Assembly: GCA_036269975.1 (NCBI GenBank)
Contig: DATBDL010000330.1
Span: forward strand, 1-44,301
DNA: 44,301 nt
Origin: DATEPR01 sp036269975
GTDB lineage: Bacteria; Actinomycetota; Actinomycetes; Mycobacteriales; Pseudonocardiaceae
Reading direction: 5' to 3'
The position numbers and the translations under genes are program-made. Below the pieces are notes generated by a model, which was given only the letters and a program-made list of their open reading frames with translations, was not told the DNA's origin and did no database searches. Positions 1 through 7,609 of the stretch are shown here, piece by piece. Position 1 is the stretch's first letter, and each line of letters opens with the position of its first letter.

Positions 1-935
1 AGGAGTGGACCGTCGTGCTCGACGCGCTCCGCAACTCGCTGGCCGGCGACGCCAACAAGTGGACCAAGATCGGCGAGGGAATCGTCGGCGTCACCGAGGA
101 GACCACCACCGGCGTGCACCGGCTCTACCAGCTGGCCGCCGCGGGTGAGTTGCTCTTCCCGGCCATCAACGTGAACGACTCGGTCACCAAGTCCAAGTTC
201 GACAACCGCTACGGCATCCGGCACTCGCTGATCGACGGCATCAACCGAGGTACGGACGTGCTGATCGGCGGCAAGGTCGCGGTCGTGTGCGGTTACGGCG
301 ACGTAGGCAAGGGTGCCGCCGAGTCGCTGCGCGGCCAGGGTGCGCGCGTGGTGATCACCGAGATCGACCCGATCTGCGCGCTACAGGCGGCGATGGACGG
401 CTACCTGGTGCGCTCCCTGGACTCGATGCTCGGCGAAGCGGACATCGTGATCACGACGACGGGCAACAAGGACGTCGTGACCGCGGCCCACATGGGCCGG
501 ATGAAGCACCAGGCGATCCTGGGCAACATCGGCCACTTCGACAACGAGCTGGACATGGCGGGGTTGGCGAGGACGCCCGGCGTGCGGCGGATCAACATCA
601 AGCCGCAGGTGGACGAGTGGGTCTTCCCGGACGGCCACTCGATTCTCGTGCTGTCCGAGGGTCGCCTGCTCAACCTGGGGAACGCGACCGGTCACCCGTC
701 GTTCGTGATGTCGACCAGCTTCGCCAACCAGGTGATCGCGCAGGTCGAGCTGTTCACGAAGCCGAACGAGTGGGACCGCGAGGTCTACCGGTTGTCCAAG
801 AAGCTGGACGAGAAGGTGGCGCGCCTGCACCTGCCGGCCCTGGGTGTCGAGCTGACCAAGTTGAGCAAGGAACAGGCCGAGTACATCGACGTAGACGTAG
901 AGGGTCCGTACAAGCCGGAGCACTACCGCTACTGA
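1..935 (+). CDS. ahcY: S-adenosylhomocysteinase (5' partial)
   Basis: Hydrolyses S-adenosylhomocysteine to adenosine and homocysteine in the cytoplasm, removing the by-product inhibitor of methyltransferases and closing the activated methyl cycle. The reading frame is open to the left window edge, and about 310 of the family's roughly 480-490 residues are visible, so the N-terminal substrate-binding part lies outside. Visible hallmarks are the NAD-binding loop CGYGDVGKG (about residue 92 counted from the GTG at 15), the stretch LFPAINVNDSVTKSKFDN, and the invariant C-terminus PYKPEHYRY, which completes the neighbouring subunit's cofactor site. Its position before tmk-mtrA-mtrB-lpqB matches the mycobacterial sahH locus. 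The GTG at 15 is an internal codon, not the start. Identification is secure. Confidence 0.97.
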   Translation, partial: EWTVVLDALRNSLAGDANKWTKIGEGIVGVTEETTTGVHRLYQLAAAGELLFPAINVNDSVTKSKFDNRYGIRHSLIDGINRGTDVLIGGKVAVVCGYGDVGKGAAESLRGQGARVVITEIDPICALQAAMDGYLVRSLDSMLGEADIVITTTGNKDVVTAAHMGRMKHQAILGNIGHFDNELDMAGLARTPGVRRINIKPQVDEWVFPDGHSILVLSEGRLLNLGNATGHPSFVMSTSFANQVIAQVELFTKPNEWDREVYRLSKKLDEKVARLHLPALGVELTKLSKEQAEYIDVDVEGPYKPEHYRY

Positions 936-984
936 GCTGCCCTTCTAGGATTTCAGTCGCCAAACCGTGAGGTGGGTCACAAAA

Positions 985-1026
985 TTGACGTACGGGTGAA
1001 GATCACGTTGTGATAACTTCACCCGT
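985..1026 (+). promoter_or_regulatory. Promoter-like sequence overlapped by a long dyad
   Basis: TTGACG (985-990) followed after 18 bases by TGTGAT (1009-1014) resembles a housekeeping promoter for the gene starting at 1095. Arms ACGGGTGAAG (992-1001) and CTTCACCCGT (1017-1026) are perfect inverted repeats. Inside them ATCAC-GTT-GTGAT (1002-1014) forms a second dyad, so the arms are nearly continuous over 15 bp. The dyad covers the spacer and the -10, as an operator would. It could instead act as a terminator of ahcY, although no T-tract follows. Confidence 0.5.
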
Positions 1027-1094
1027 GCGTCAGCTAACGACTACCGATACGGTCACTGCGGCGCGACAGAATCCCCTAGACGGAGGTAGTAGCG

Positions 1095-1784
1095 GTGAGT
1101 TCGGCTACTGACGGCGATTACGACGACGACTTAGGCCACGGCTACATCCGCCGACCGATCTCAGTCGCCCAGTTGCTGGAACGGGAGGGATACCGCCCCG
1201 CAGTCAGATCCCGAGCCACCCGCAGAGCACTGACCGGCGTAGCGGCCGGGGCGGTGTTGGCGCTGGGTGCGGTGGTCGGCAGCCTGCTGCTGAACCACGC
1301 CGGCGACAACACGGCGGGGGACACGCTGGCATCGGGTTCGACCGGTGCGGACATCGTGTTGAGCAACCATCAGCCGGCCGTCTCGTCGGCTTCCTCGTCT
1401 GCTGCTAGTTCTGCTTCGCAGAGTGGCGTCGCCAGCACGACGCAGCCCCAGGTCGTCCAGAACGGCGGCCATGGTGTGACGAGCCATCCGAAGCGTTCGA
1501 CTGGTGGCGGGGTTACCGCTGTCAGTCCGTCGGCTCCGGTGGTCACCGTCCAGAGCACGTCGTCTACTCCGACGTCGACGACGCCGGACGCCAGTAAGAC
1601 TCCTGCGCCGGATACTTCGACGTCTACTTCTACTTCGTCGGGCTCCACGGCCCCGCCGGCCGGGTCTACGACTTCCCCGTCCGGGACCGGCTCGTCGGGT
1701 GGCCTGCTGGGGAGTGTGACCGGGACGTTGACGGGCACTCTGAGCACGGTGACCCAGCCGGTGTTTAGCTGGTTCGGTAGCTGA
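1095..1784 (+). CDS. Ser/Thr/Pro-rich single-pass membrane protein, unknown function
   Basis: A 229-residue protein starting at GTG with a strong GGAGG Shine-Dalgarno at 1082-1086. It has a short charged cytoplasmic head (about residues 1-45, with acidic DGDYDDD and the conserved-looking RRPISVAQLLEREGYRP) and one membrane segment at about residues 46-67 (GVAAGAVLALGAVVGSLLL). The rest is a long, low-complexity tail rich in Ser, Thr, Pro and Gly, expected outside the membrane and possibly glycosylated or wall-spanning, ending with a hydrophobic patch (QPVFSWFG). I recognise no catalytic domain. The position beside tmk and mtrAB suggests, but does not show, a cell-envelope role. A dyad at 992-1026 overlaps the likely promoter. 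Confidence 0.75.
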   Translation: MSSATDGDYDDDLGHGYIRRPISVAQLLEREGYRPAVRSRATRRALTGVAAGAVLALGAVVGSLLLNHAGDNTAGDTLASGSTGADIVLSNHQPAVSSASSSAASSASQSGVASTTQPQVVQNGGHGVTSHPKRSTGGGVTAVSPSAPVVTVQSTSSTPTSTTPDASKTPAPDTSTSTSTSSGSTAPPAGSTTSPSGTGSSGGLLGSVTGTLTGTLSTVTQPVFSWFGS

Positions 1785-2308
1785 TCCGGGGTCTGTTGCC
1801 TCGTTGTTTGGGTTGGTCTGCTCGTCCCGATCTTCGATTGTCGTACGTGCGGCAGGGATCGGGAAGAGCGGGAAGGACTGGACAAGCGGGGTTGCTCTGG
1901 TGGATCGGGATAACCACTGGGGTTTCGGTTCGGTCGGTTGGGTGCGGGGCTGGTTGGGCCGGCCCTCGTGCGTTGGCGTTCCCACACATGCGGGATGACC
2001 CGATCAGAGTGGTCTGCCTGGGGTTTGCTTGATCACTTCTGCCTCACCCGATCCAGGCCGCACGTGCGGTCGGTGGTGGCGGGTCAAGGGTGGCCGGAGG
2101 CCATCGGCGGAGCCGACGCGAAGCGCCCTCGACGCGGTGCCGCCGACCGTTACGACGATCAAAAGATCGGAGTGAAGCAGGCCCCAGCCTTGAGGCTGCC
2201 CAGCAACAAGGGTCTGAACAGCGAAAACGACCCCCCCACTCTCGGGGATCCCCCCAATATCCAGTCTATTCGATCTTGGCGTGATGGGCCACCGAGTATC
2301 GGTCGGGC
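1785..2308. other. Intergenic region without a convincing gene
   Basis: About 520 bases between the Ser/Thr-rich membrane protein gene and the tmk control region. Open frames here have no recognisable protein features and no good ribosome-binding sites. It holds a perfect 12-bp palindrome CCGCACGTGCGG (2058-2069), inverted copies of TCCCGATC (1825-1832 and 1857-1864), a small dyad CAGCCT-TG-AGGCTG (2185-2198), and two C-runs of 7 and 6 (about 2230-2257). Promoters for tmk probably lie here, but I cannot place one. Confidence 0.5.
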
Positions 2309-2327
2309 TGTGGACAACTTGTACACA
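2309..2327. promoter_or_regulatory. Paired inverted DnaA-box-like 9-mers before tmk
   Basis: TGTGGACAA (2309-2317) is the exact complement of the actinobacterial DnaA box TTGTCCACA. After one base comes TTGTACACA (2319-2327), one mismatch from the box, in the opposite orientation. Together they make a near-perfect 19-bp palindrome ending 7 bases before the tmk ATG. It may be a DnaA site or an operator for a dimeric repressor; sequence alone cannot decide. Confidence 0.45.
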
Positions 2328-2334
2328 AGGCAGG

Positions 2335-2985
2335 ATGGGCGGCGTGGGCAGGCTTGTGGTGATCGAAGGGCTGGACGGTGCCGGTAAGCGCACCCTCGCC
2401 GACGCGCTGACCACCGCGCTGACGTCGGCAGGTGCCTCCGTGGCCCGGCTCGCCTTTCCGCGTTACACCGAGAACATTCACGCCGATCTCGTGCGCGACG
2501 CGCTGCACGGCGATCTGGGTGATCTCGGCGACTCCGTGCACGGGATGGCGCTGCTGTTCGCCCTCGATCGCCTTTCCGCTACCGACGTCATCGCGCAGAA
2601 GCTCACCGGTCATGACGTTCTGCTCACCGACCGTTACATCGCGTCCAATGCGGCTTATGGTGCCGCTCGGTTGCGCCAGGACGTCGACGGTGAGTTCGTC
2701 GCTTGGGTGCGGGCGCTGGAAATCGATCGGTTCCGGTTGCCGGTGCCGCACGCGCATCTGCTACTCCGGGTGCCAGCGGAAGTGGCAGCCGGCCGAGCCG
2801 AATACCGCGAACGCACCGAATCCGACCGGCAGCGGGACAATTTCGAGTCCGACAACGGCCTGCAGGCCCGGTGTGCCGACCTGTATGACCAGTTGGCGGC
2901 CCGTGACTGGCTGGCTCCATGGCACGTCGTGGACGGAACATTGCCGGTTCACGCGGCTGTTTTGGCCAAGACATTGCTGCCTTGA
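2335..2985 (+). CDS. tmk: Thymidylate kinase
   Basis: Phosphorylates dTMP to dTDP with ATP, a required step in dTTP synthesis. The 216-residue product carries the P-loop IEGLDGAGKRT (about residues 10-20), the FPRY motif (41-44) and the DRY motif in LLTDRYIASNAAY (99-101). The layout resembles the mycobacterial enzyme (EGVDGAGKRT, DRYVASNAAY) more than the classic LID-Arg enterobacterial type. I chose the ATG at 2335. A GTG at 2344 (VGRLVVIEG), with AGG nine bases upstream, is an equally good start and would shorten the product by three residues. A 19-bp DnaA-box-like palindrome sits just upstream. It is followed by mtrA on the same strand after 205 bases, as in mycobacteria. Confidence 0.93.
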   Translation: MGGVGRLVVIEGLDGAGKRTLADALTTALTSAGASVARLAFPRYTENIHADLVRDALHGDLGDLGDSVHGMALLFALDRLSATDVIAQKLTGHDVLLTDRYIASNAAYGAARLRQDVDGEFVAWVRALEIDRFRLPVPHAHLLLRVPAEVAAGRAEYRERTESDRQRDNFESDNGLQARCADLYDQLAARDWLAPWHVVDGTLPVHAAVLAKTLLP

Positions 2986-3009
2986 CCCACGGGCGCGGAC
3001 AATTTGTAC

Positions 3010-3027
3010 GTCACATCGGTAACGCCT
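3010..3027 (+). promoter_or_regulatory. Possible MtrA box upstream of mtrA
   Basis: GTCACATCG (3010-3018) is directly followed by GTAACGCCT (3019-3027): two GTNAC cores with 9-base spacing, in the style of the direct-repeat 9-mers (GTCACAgcg) reported for mycobacterial MtrA. It lies about 165 bases before the mtrA ATG in the 205-base tmk-mtrA gap, so autoregulation is possible. The repeat is degenerate and short, so confidence is low. Confidence 0.3.
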
Positions 3028-3190
3028 CGTACCCGCTCGGCGATGCGCCGCAAGGTGGGCGCTACGGCGCGACGCCAGTCACCACGGCAGTGAGGCGACC
3101 ATGAATACGATGAGCCAGCGTTGGGCCGGCAGTACGCGCGATCACCGGGCGGTGCAAGCCCAGCCGGTCAGGAATGCGAGTATATGGGGT

Positions 3191-3868
3191 ATGAAGGCAC
3201 GCGTCCTGGTGGTCGACGACGATCCCGCTCTTGCGGAGATGTTGACGATCGTCCTGCGAGGTGAGGGGTTCGACACCGCTGTCGTCGGCGACGGTGCTCG
3301 GGCGATGCCGGCACTGCGTGAGTTCAAACCCGATCTCGTGCTCCTCGATCTCATGCTGCCGGGCATGAACGGCATCGACGTCTGCAAGGCGATCCGCGCC
3401 GAGTCCGGGGTGCCGGTCGTGATGCTCACGGCGAAGAGCGACACGGTCGACATCGTGCTCGGTCTCGAGTCCGGTGCCGACGACTACGTCGTGAAGCCGT
3501 TCAAGCCCAAGGAGTTGGTCGCCCGCATCCGGGCGCGGCTGCGGCGCACCGAGGCCGAGCCGGCCGAGTCACTCACGATCGGCGACCTCACGATCGACGT
3601 CCCCGGTCACGAGGTGCTGCGCAGCGGTGCGGCCATCCAGCTCACACCGCTGGAGTTCGACCTGTTGGTGGCACTGGCCCGCAAGCCGCGCCAGGTGTTC
3701 ACTCGGGAGGTGTTGCTGGAACAGGTCTGGGGCTACCGGCACGCCGCCGACACCCGGCTGGTCAACGTGCACGTCCAGCGGTTGCGGTCCAAGGTGGAGC
3801 GCGACCCTGAGCACCCCGAGGTCGTGCTGACCGTCCGTGGCGTCGGTTACAAGGCTGGACCTCCGTGA
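3191..3868 (+). CDS. mtrA: Two-component response regulator MtrA
   Basis: OmpR/PhoB-family transcription factor that, with MtrB, couples cell-wall growth, septation and chromosome replication in actinobacteria. The 225 residues show a receiver domain (about 1-120) with acidic pocket VVDDD (D9-D11), phospho-acceptor Asp53 in LLDLMLPGMNG, the conserved Lys in MLTAKSD, and the KPF motif. A C-terminal winged helix follows (about 130-225: LTPLEFDLL, ADTRLVNVHVQRLRSK, VRGVGYKAGPP). Similarity to mycobacterial MtrA is very high along the whole length. I chose the ATG at 3191 because the MKARVLVVDDD start matches the family; the frame extends 30 residues upstream without family similarity. No strong Shine-Dalgarno is seen. 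mtrB starts one base after the stop, or overlaps it. Confidence 0.97.
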   Translation: MKARVLVVDDDPALAEMLTIVLRGEGFDTAVVGDGARAMPALREFKPDLVLLDLMLPGMNGIDVCKAIRAESGVPVVMLTAKSDTVDIVLGLESGADDYVVKPFKPKELVARIRARLRRTEAEPAESLTIGDLTIDVPGHEVLRSGAAIQLTPLEFDLLVALARKPRQVFTREVLLEQVWGYRHAADTRLVNVHVQRLRSKVERDPEHPEVVLTVRGVGYKAGPP

Positions 3869-3869
3869 C

Positions 3870-5690
3870 GTGAGGCGGTTCGGCGCCAGGTGCGTCCACT
3901 ACGTGGTACGGACGGCCCAACGGTTGGCCGGGGAAGCCGTCCGTCGGTGGCGGGCGTTCGGTGAGCTGTGGCGGCGATCGTTACAGGTCAGGGTGGTCAT
4001 CAGCACGCTGGCGCTGTCCACCGCGGTCGTGTTCGTGCTGGGCATGGTGCTCCAGAACGAGATCATCGCGCGCCTGGTCGCCGCGAAGCAGCAGGCCGCG
4101 ATCGCCCAGACCGGGGTCGCGCAGCGCACGGTGTCGGCCGCGCTGCGCGGTGTCGACTCCAGCGCGGAGAACCTGCAGATCACGCTGGGTGGTGCGCTCG
4201 CCAGCCTGACGACGGCCAGCGCGACCGGCGGCCCCGGCGCTCAGCAGGGCGCCAGTTCGGCGGCCGGCGCCTTCGTGCCGATCCTCGTGCAGTCCTCGCC
4301 CGGCCAGTCCGACGCCATCTCGGTCGGACCGTACGGGAACGTGCCGGAATCGTTGCGGCTGTTCGTCCAGAACGGCCAGAGCGGTTACCAGATGACCACC
4401 GTGACCGACCCGACCGGCCAGCGGCAGATCTACCTGGTGGTGGGCGCCCCGATCAGTGTCACGTTCTCGCCACCGGTGCAGGTCTACCTGATGTTCTCGA
4501 TGTCCACCGAGCAGAACACGATCGGTGTCGTGCAGGAGGACCTCGTCCTCGGCGGTCTCGTGTTGGTGCTGTTGTTGGCCGGCATCACGAATCTCGTGAT
4601 CCGCCAGGTGGTCCGCCCGGTCCGCAACGCGGCCGAGATCGCGGAACGCTTCGCGGAAGGCCATCTCGACGAACGCATGCGCGTCATCGGCGAGGACGAC
4701 GTCGCGCGGCTGGCCGAGTCGTACAACCAGATGGCGGAGAGCATCCAGGCCCAGATCCACCAGTTGGAGGACTTCGGCCAACTGCAACGCCGTTTCACGT
4801 CGGACGTGTCGCACGAACTGCGCACGCCGCTGACCACGGTACGGATGGCCGCCGACGTACTACACGCGTCACGGGAGCAGTTCCCCAGCGGCCTGTCCCG
4901 CTCGACGGAACTGCTGGTGGACGAGTTGGACCGCTTCGAGGCGCTGCTCGGCGACCTGCTGGAGATCAGCCGCCTGGACGCCGGTGTCGAGGAACTGGCG
5001 TCCGAACTGGTCGACGTGCGCGGCCTCGTCCGCAGCGCGGTCAACTCGGTGCAGGGCATCGTCGAGTCGACCGGTACCAAGATCGTGCTGGAGATGCCGG
5101 ACACCGAGGCGACTGCGGAGGTCGACGCGCGGCGGGTGGAACGCATCCTGCGCAACCTGCTGGCCAACGCCGTCGACCACGGCGAAAACGTCCCGGTCCG
5201 CCTGATCATCGCCACGAACGACACCGCCATCGCGATCGCCGTGCGGGACTACGGCGTCGGCCTGCGCACCGGTGAGGCGGAACTCGTTTTCAACCGGTTC
5301 TGGCGCGCCGACCCGTCCCGGAACCGGCGTACCGGGGGCACCGGTCTCGGCCTCGCGATCAGCGTCGAGGACGCCCGACTGCACGGCGGCTGGCTGGAGG
5401 CGTGGGGCGAACCGGGCAAGGGCGCGTGCTTCCGTCTCACATTGCCCCGCGTCCCCAACACCGAGCTGACCGACAGCCCAATTCCACTGCCGCCACTGGA
5501 CGCCCCGGCGGTGCCGCCCCCGGCCGTGTCACCCCAGGCGGTATCGCCACAGGCCGTCTCACCTCACGAAGACGGGTCCAACGGCGTCGACCTCGGTTGG
5601 CGCGCCACCACGGTCACCGAGATCACGGTTCGCGACGAGTCCGGCGACGTGGTCGAAGCGGTGGTCCCGGCACGGGAGCCGCAGCCATGA
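3870..5690 (+). CDS. mtrB: Two-component sensor histidine kinase MtrB
   Basis: Membrane kinase that phosphorylates MtrA. In 606-residue numbering it has a basic cytoplasmic head, membrane segment 1 at about 43-61 (VVISTLALSTAVVFVLGMVL), an extracytoplasmic sensor loop of roughly 165 residues, membrane segment 2 at about 226-245, a HAMP domain, the HisKA box DVSHELRTPL with His315, and the ATPase boxes NLLANAVDHG, RDYGVGL and GGTGLGLAI. The tail (about 530-606) is Pro-rich with degenerate AVSPQ repeats. The GTG at 3870 lies one base after the mtrA stop; a GTG at 3837 inside mtrA would add 11 residues and is possible. The stop overlaps the lpqB start (ATGA), so the three genes are translationally linked. 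Confidence 0.95.
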   Translation: MRRFGARCVHYVVRTAQRLAGEAVRRWRAFGELWRRSLQVRVVISTLALSTAVVFVLGMVLQNEIIARLVAAKQQAAIAQTGVAQRTVSAALRGVDSSAENLQITLGGALASLTTASATGGPGAQQGASSAAGAFVPILVQSSPGQSDAISVGPYGNVPESLRLFVQNGQSGYQMTTVTDPTGQRQIYLVVGAPISVTFSPPVQVYLMFSMSTEQNTIGVVQEDLVLGGLVLVLLLAGITNLVIRQVVRPVRNAAEIAERFAEGHLDERMRVIGEDDVARLAESYNQMAESIQAQIHQLEDFGQLQRRFTSDVSHELRTPLTTVRMAADVLHASREQFPSGLSRSTELLVDELDRFEALLGDLLEISRLDAGVEELASELVDVRGLVRSAVNSVQGIVESTGTKIVLEMPDTEATAEVDARRVERILRNLLANAVDHGENVPVRLIIATNDTAIAIAVRDYGVGLRTGEAELVFNRFWRADPSRNRRTGGTGLGLAISVEDARLHGGWLEAWGEPGKGACFRLTLPRVPNTELTDSPIPLPPLDAPAVPPPAVSPQAVSPQAVSPHEDGSNGVDLGWRATTVTEITVRDESGDVVEAVVPAREPQP

Positions 5691-7438
5691 CCCACCATCG
5701 CGGCCTCGCGCTCGCCGTCAGCCTCGCGGCCGCCGCCCTCGTGGTCGCCGGCTGTGCGTCGATCCCCGGCGAGACCATCCCGCAGAAGGCGAACCTCGAA
5801 GGTGGCGCCGCGACGGCGGCCGCGGTGGCGCAGCCGGCCCGCAACGCCGGCCCACTCACCATCGTCCGCGGTTTCGTGAACAGCAGTGGCGACCCCACCG
5901 ACGGTCACGCGGCCGCGCGCGTCTACCTGGCAGCGGCGACACAGAAAACGTGGGACCGAGGCACGACGCCGTCCACAGTGGACGTGATCGACAGCACGTT
6001 CAGCACGAACGGCCCGTTCGACATGGACAACAATTCCGCCACCGTCATCCTGGAAGCCCATCTCGAAGGCACGGTGGGCTCGAACGGCGCGTTCCAGCCG
6101 GCCAACCTGGGCCAGGCCAGCGACTACGAGATCACCATCCACCTGCACACCGAAACCGGTGGCCAGTGGCGCATCCTCGATCCACCGCAGGCCCTGCTGA
6201 TGGCGAGATCGGATTTCGACCACTACTACCGTCCTGTCGACGTCTATTTCTTCGACCAGACGTGGGACGTCCTGGTACCAGATCTGCGCTACGTCATCGC
6301 CGATCCGGCCAACGGCGTGGTCCCCCGAATCGTGCAATTGTTGCTGGACGGGCCGTCAGCGTCGCTGAAGGATGCCGTCCAGGACGCGATTCCGCAGGAC
6401 ACCAACCTGAAGACGAATGTCGACGAGGAGGAGAGCGGCCAGATCACGATCAACCTGATGAACATGCAGGACCAGCCGAGTAATACGCGGCAGTTGATGA
6501 TCGCGCAGTTCCTCAGGTCGCTCGAGAACTACGGCAGCAGTATCGCCGTCGAATCCGAAGGACAACCGCTCGTCCCCAATCATCTGAGCTGGCGCCAGAC
6601 GGATCTACCGAACTACGGTGTCTACATCGGACTCAAGGCGACCGGAATGGTCGTCGCCAACGGCCGAGTGCTGAACCTGGCAGACGGCGTCCCGATCAAG
6701 GGGCCGGCCGGCGAAGGCACCTACAACGTGGTCTCGGCGGCGGAATCCGCGGACGGCACGGAATTGGCGACGGTGACAACGGACCCGGCCGGCGGCGAGA
6801 TAGTGCGAATAGGTGGCATAGACCAGGCGGAAACGACCGTCAGGGACCTGAACGCGAGCCAGTTCACCCGCCCGAGTTGGACCCCGAGCGACGCGAACGG
6901 CGACCCGAGCCATGCACTGTGGACAGTGGCCGACAACACGGTGCTGCGGGTGGCGAGCACGCCGCAGAACAGTTGGGTGGCGTCGCCGGTCGAGACGAGC
7001 GCGCTGGCGCCGTACGGCCAGATCACCGACCTGCGCCTGTCGAGGGACGGCGTGCGGGTGGCGGTGGTGGCCGGCGGAAACCTGCTGATCGGAGCGGTGG
7101 TGGTGGATCAGGGTGCGGTGTCGATCAAGCAGGTGCGGCTTATCCAACCGCTGCTCAATACCGTCACCAAGGTCGACTGGCTCAACCAGGACCAGTTGGT
7201 GATAGCGACGACCCAGCCGGGCGCCCCGGTCCAGACGCTGACGGTCGACGGCCTGACCGTGGACCCGTACACGTCGGCAAACCTGTCATCGGCGGTGACC
7301 GACATAGCGGCGTCGGACGGCCCACCGGTGCTGGCGGTGGACGCGGCCGGCATGTGGGAGTCACCCGGCATCAGCGAGGCATGGCAACCCCCGCAACACC
7401 CCCAACCGGCCAACGCGGTCCCGTTCTACCCCGGATAG
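5687..7438 (+). CDS. lpqB: Lipoprotein LpqB (MtrAB accessory)
   Basis: Exported lipoprotein that in mycobacteria binds the extracellular part of MtrB and modulates MtrAB signalling. The 583 residues begin with a signal peptide and lipobox LVVAGC (lipidated Cys23). A GerMN-like domain starts around LTIVRGFVNSSGDP, and the second half is a beta-propeller-like region (PSWTPSDANG, LRLSRDGVRVAVV, repeated short blades). Length and domain order fit the family. The ATG overlaps the mtrB stop, which fixes the start. The end (VPFYPG) is followed within a few bases by two tandem 33-bp repeats (7442-7507) that are not part of the gene. Confidence 0.94.
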   Translation: MTHHRGLALAVSLAAAALVVAGCASIPGETIPQKANLEGGAATAAAVAQPARNAGPLTIVRGFVNSSGDPTDGHAAARVYLAAATQKTWDRGTTPSTVDVIDSTFSTNGPFDMDNNSATVILEAHLEGTVGSNGAFQPANLGQASDYEITIHLHTETGGQWRILDPPQALLMARSDFDHYYRPVDVYFFDQTWDVLVPDLRYVIADPANGVVPRIVQLLLDGPSASLKDAVQDAIPQDTNLKTNVDEEESGQITINLMNMQDQPSNTRQLMIAQFLRSLENYGSSIAVESEGQPLVPNHLSWRQTDLPNYGVYIGLKATGMVVANGRVLNLADGVPIKGPAGEGTYNVVSAAESADGTELATVTTDPAGGEIVRIGGIDQAETTVRDLNASQFTRPSWTPSDANGDPSHALWTVADNTVLRVASTPQNSWVASPVETSALAPYGQITDLRLSRDGVRVAVVAGGNLLIGAVVVDQGAVSIKQVRLIQPLLNTVTKVDWLNQDQLVIATTQPGAPVQTLTVDGLTVDPYTSANLSSAVTDIAASDGPPVLAVDAAGMWESPGISEAWQPPQHPQPANAVPFYPG

Positions 7439-7441
7439 CCG

Positions 7442-7507
7442 GCCCGCGTGGTCCGGTTCGACCCCGGCCGACCAGCCCGCGTGGTCCCGGTTCGACCCGG
7501 CCGGCCA
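7442..7507 (+). repeat. Two tandem 33-bp repeats after lpqB
   Basis: Two copies starting GCCCGCGTGGTCC (7442-7474 and 7475-7507) share the core GGTTCGACCC and the end GGCCGNCCA, differing by one shifted C and one substitution. The unit length is a multiple of three, so an open frame runs through both. They lie just after the lpqB stop and before the low-complexity start of the ComF gene. Recent slippage or duplication is the simplest explanation. Confidence 0.7.
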
Positions 7508-7609
7508 GCAGCGCATCCAACGGTCAGCTCGCTCGCTGCCAGCAGACGACACGCGGGCCGGGCCGGCGATGGACCCGCCTTGCCACGCCCCGTCCGGGAC
7601 GCTGGCTGC

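Noticed and set aside
2225..2275. 6C-type small RNA, because of C-runs of 7 and 6
   Set aside because: The stems that should flank each C-run are at most 3-4 bp here, and I do not expect the conserved actinobacterial 6C RNA beside tmk. I treat this as chance C-richness.
2309..2327. A replication origin, because of two DnaA-box-like sequences
   Set aside because: Only two boxes are present. No dnaA, dnaN or AT-rich unwinding region is near, and oriC in this group has many boxes.
7455..7496. tRNA T-arm-like GGTTCGAC sequences
   Set aside because: They belong to a 33-bp tandem repeat; no acceptor stem, anticodon arm or paired T-stem can be drawn.
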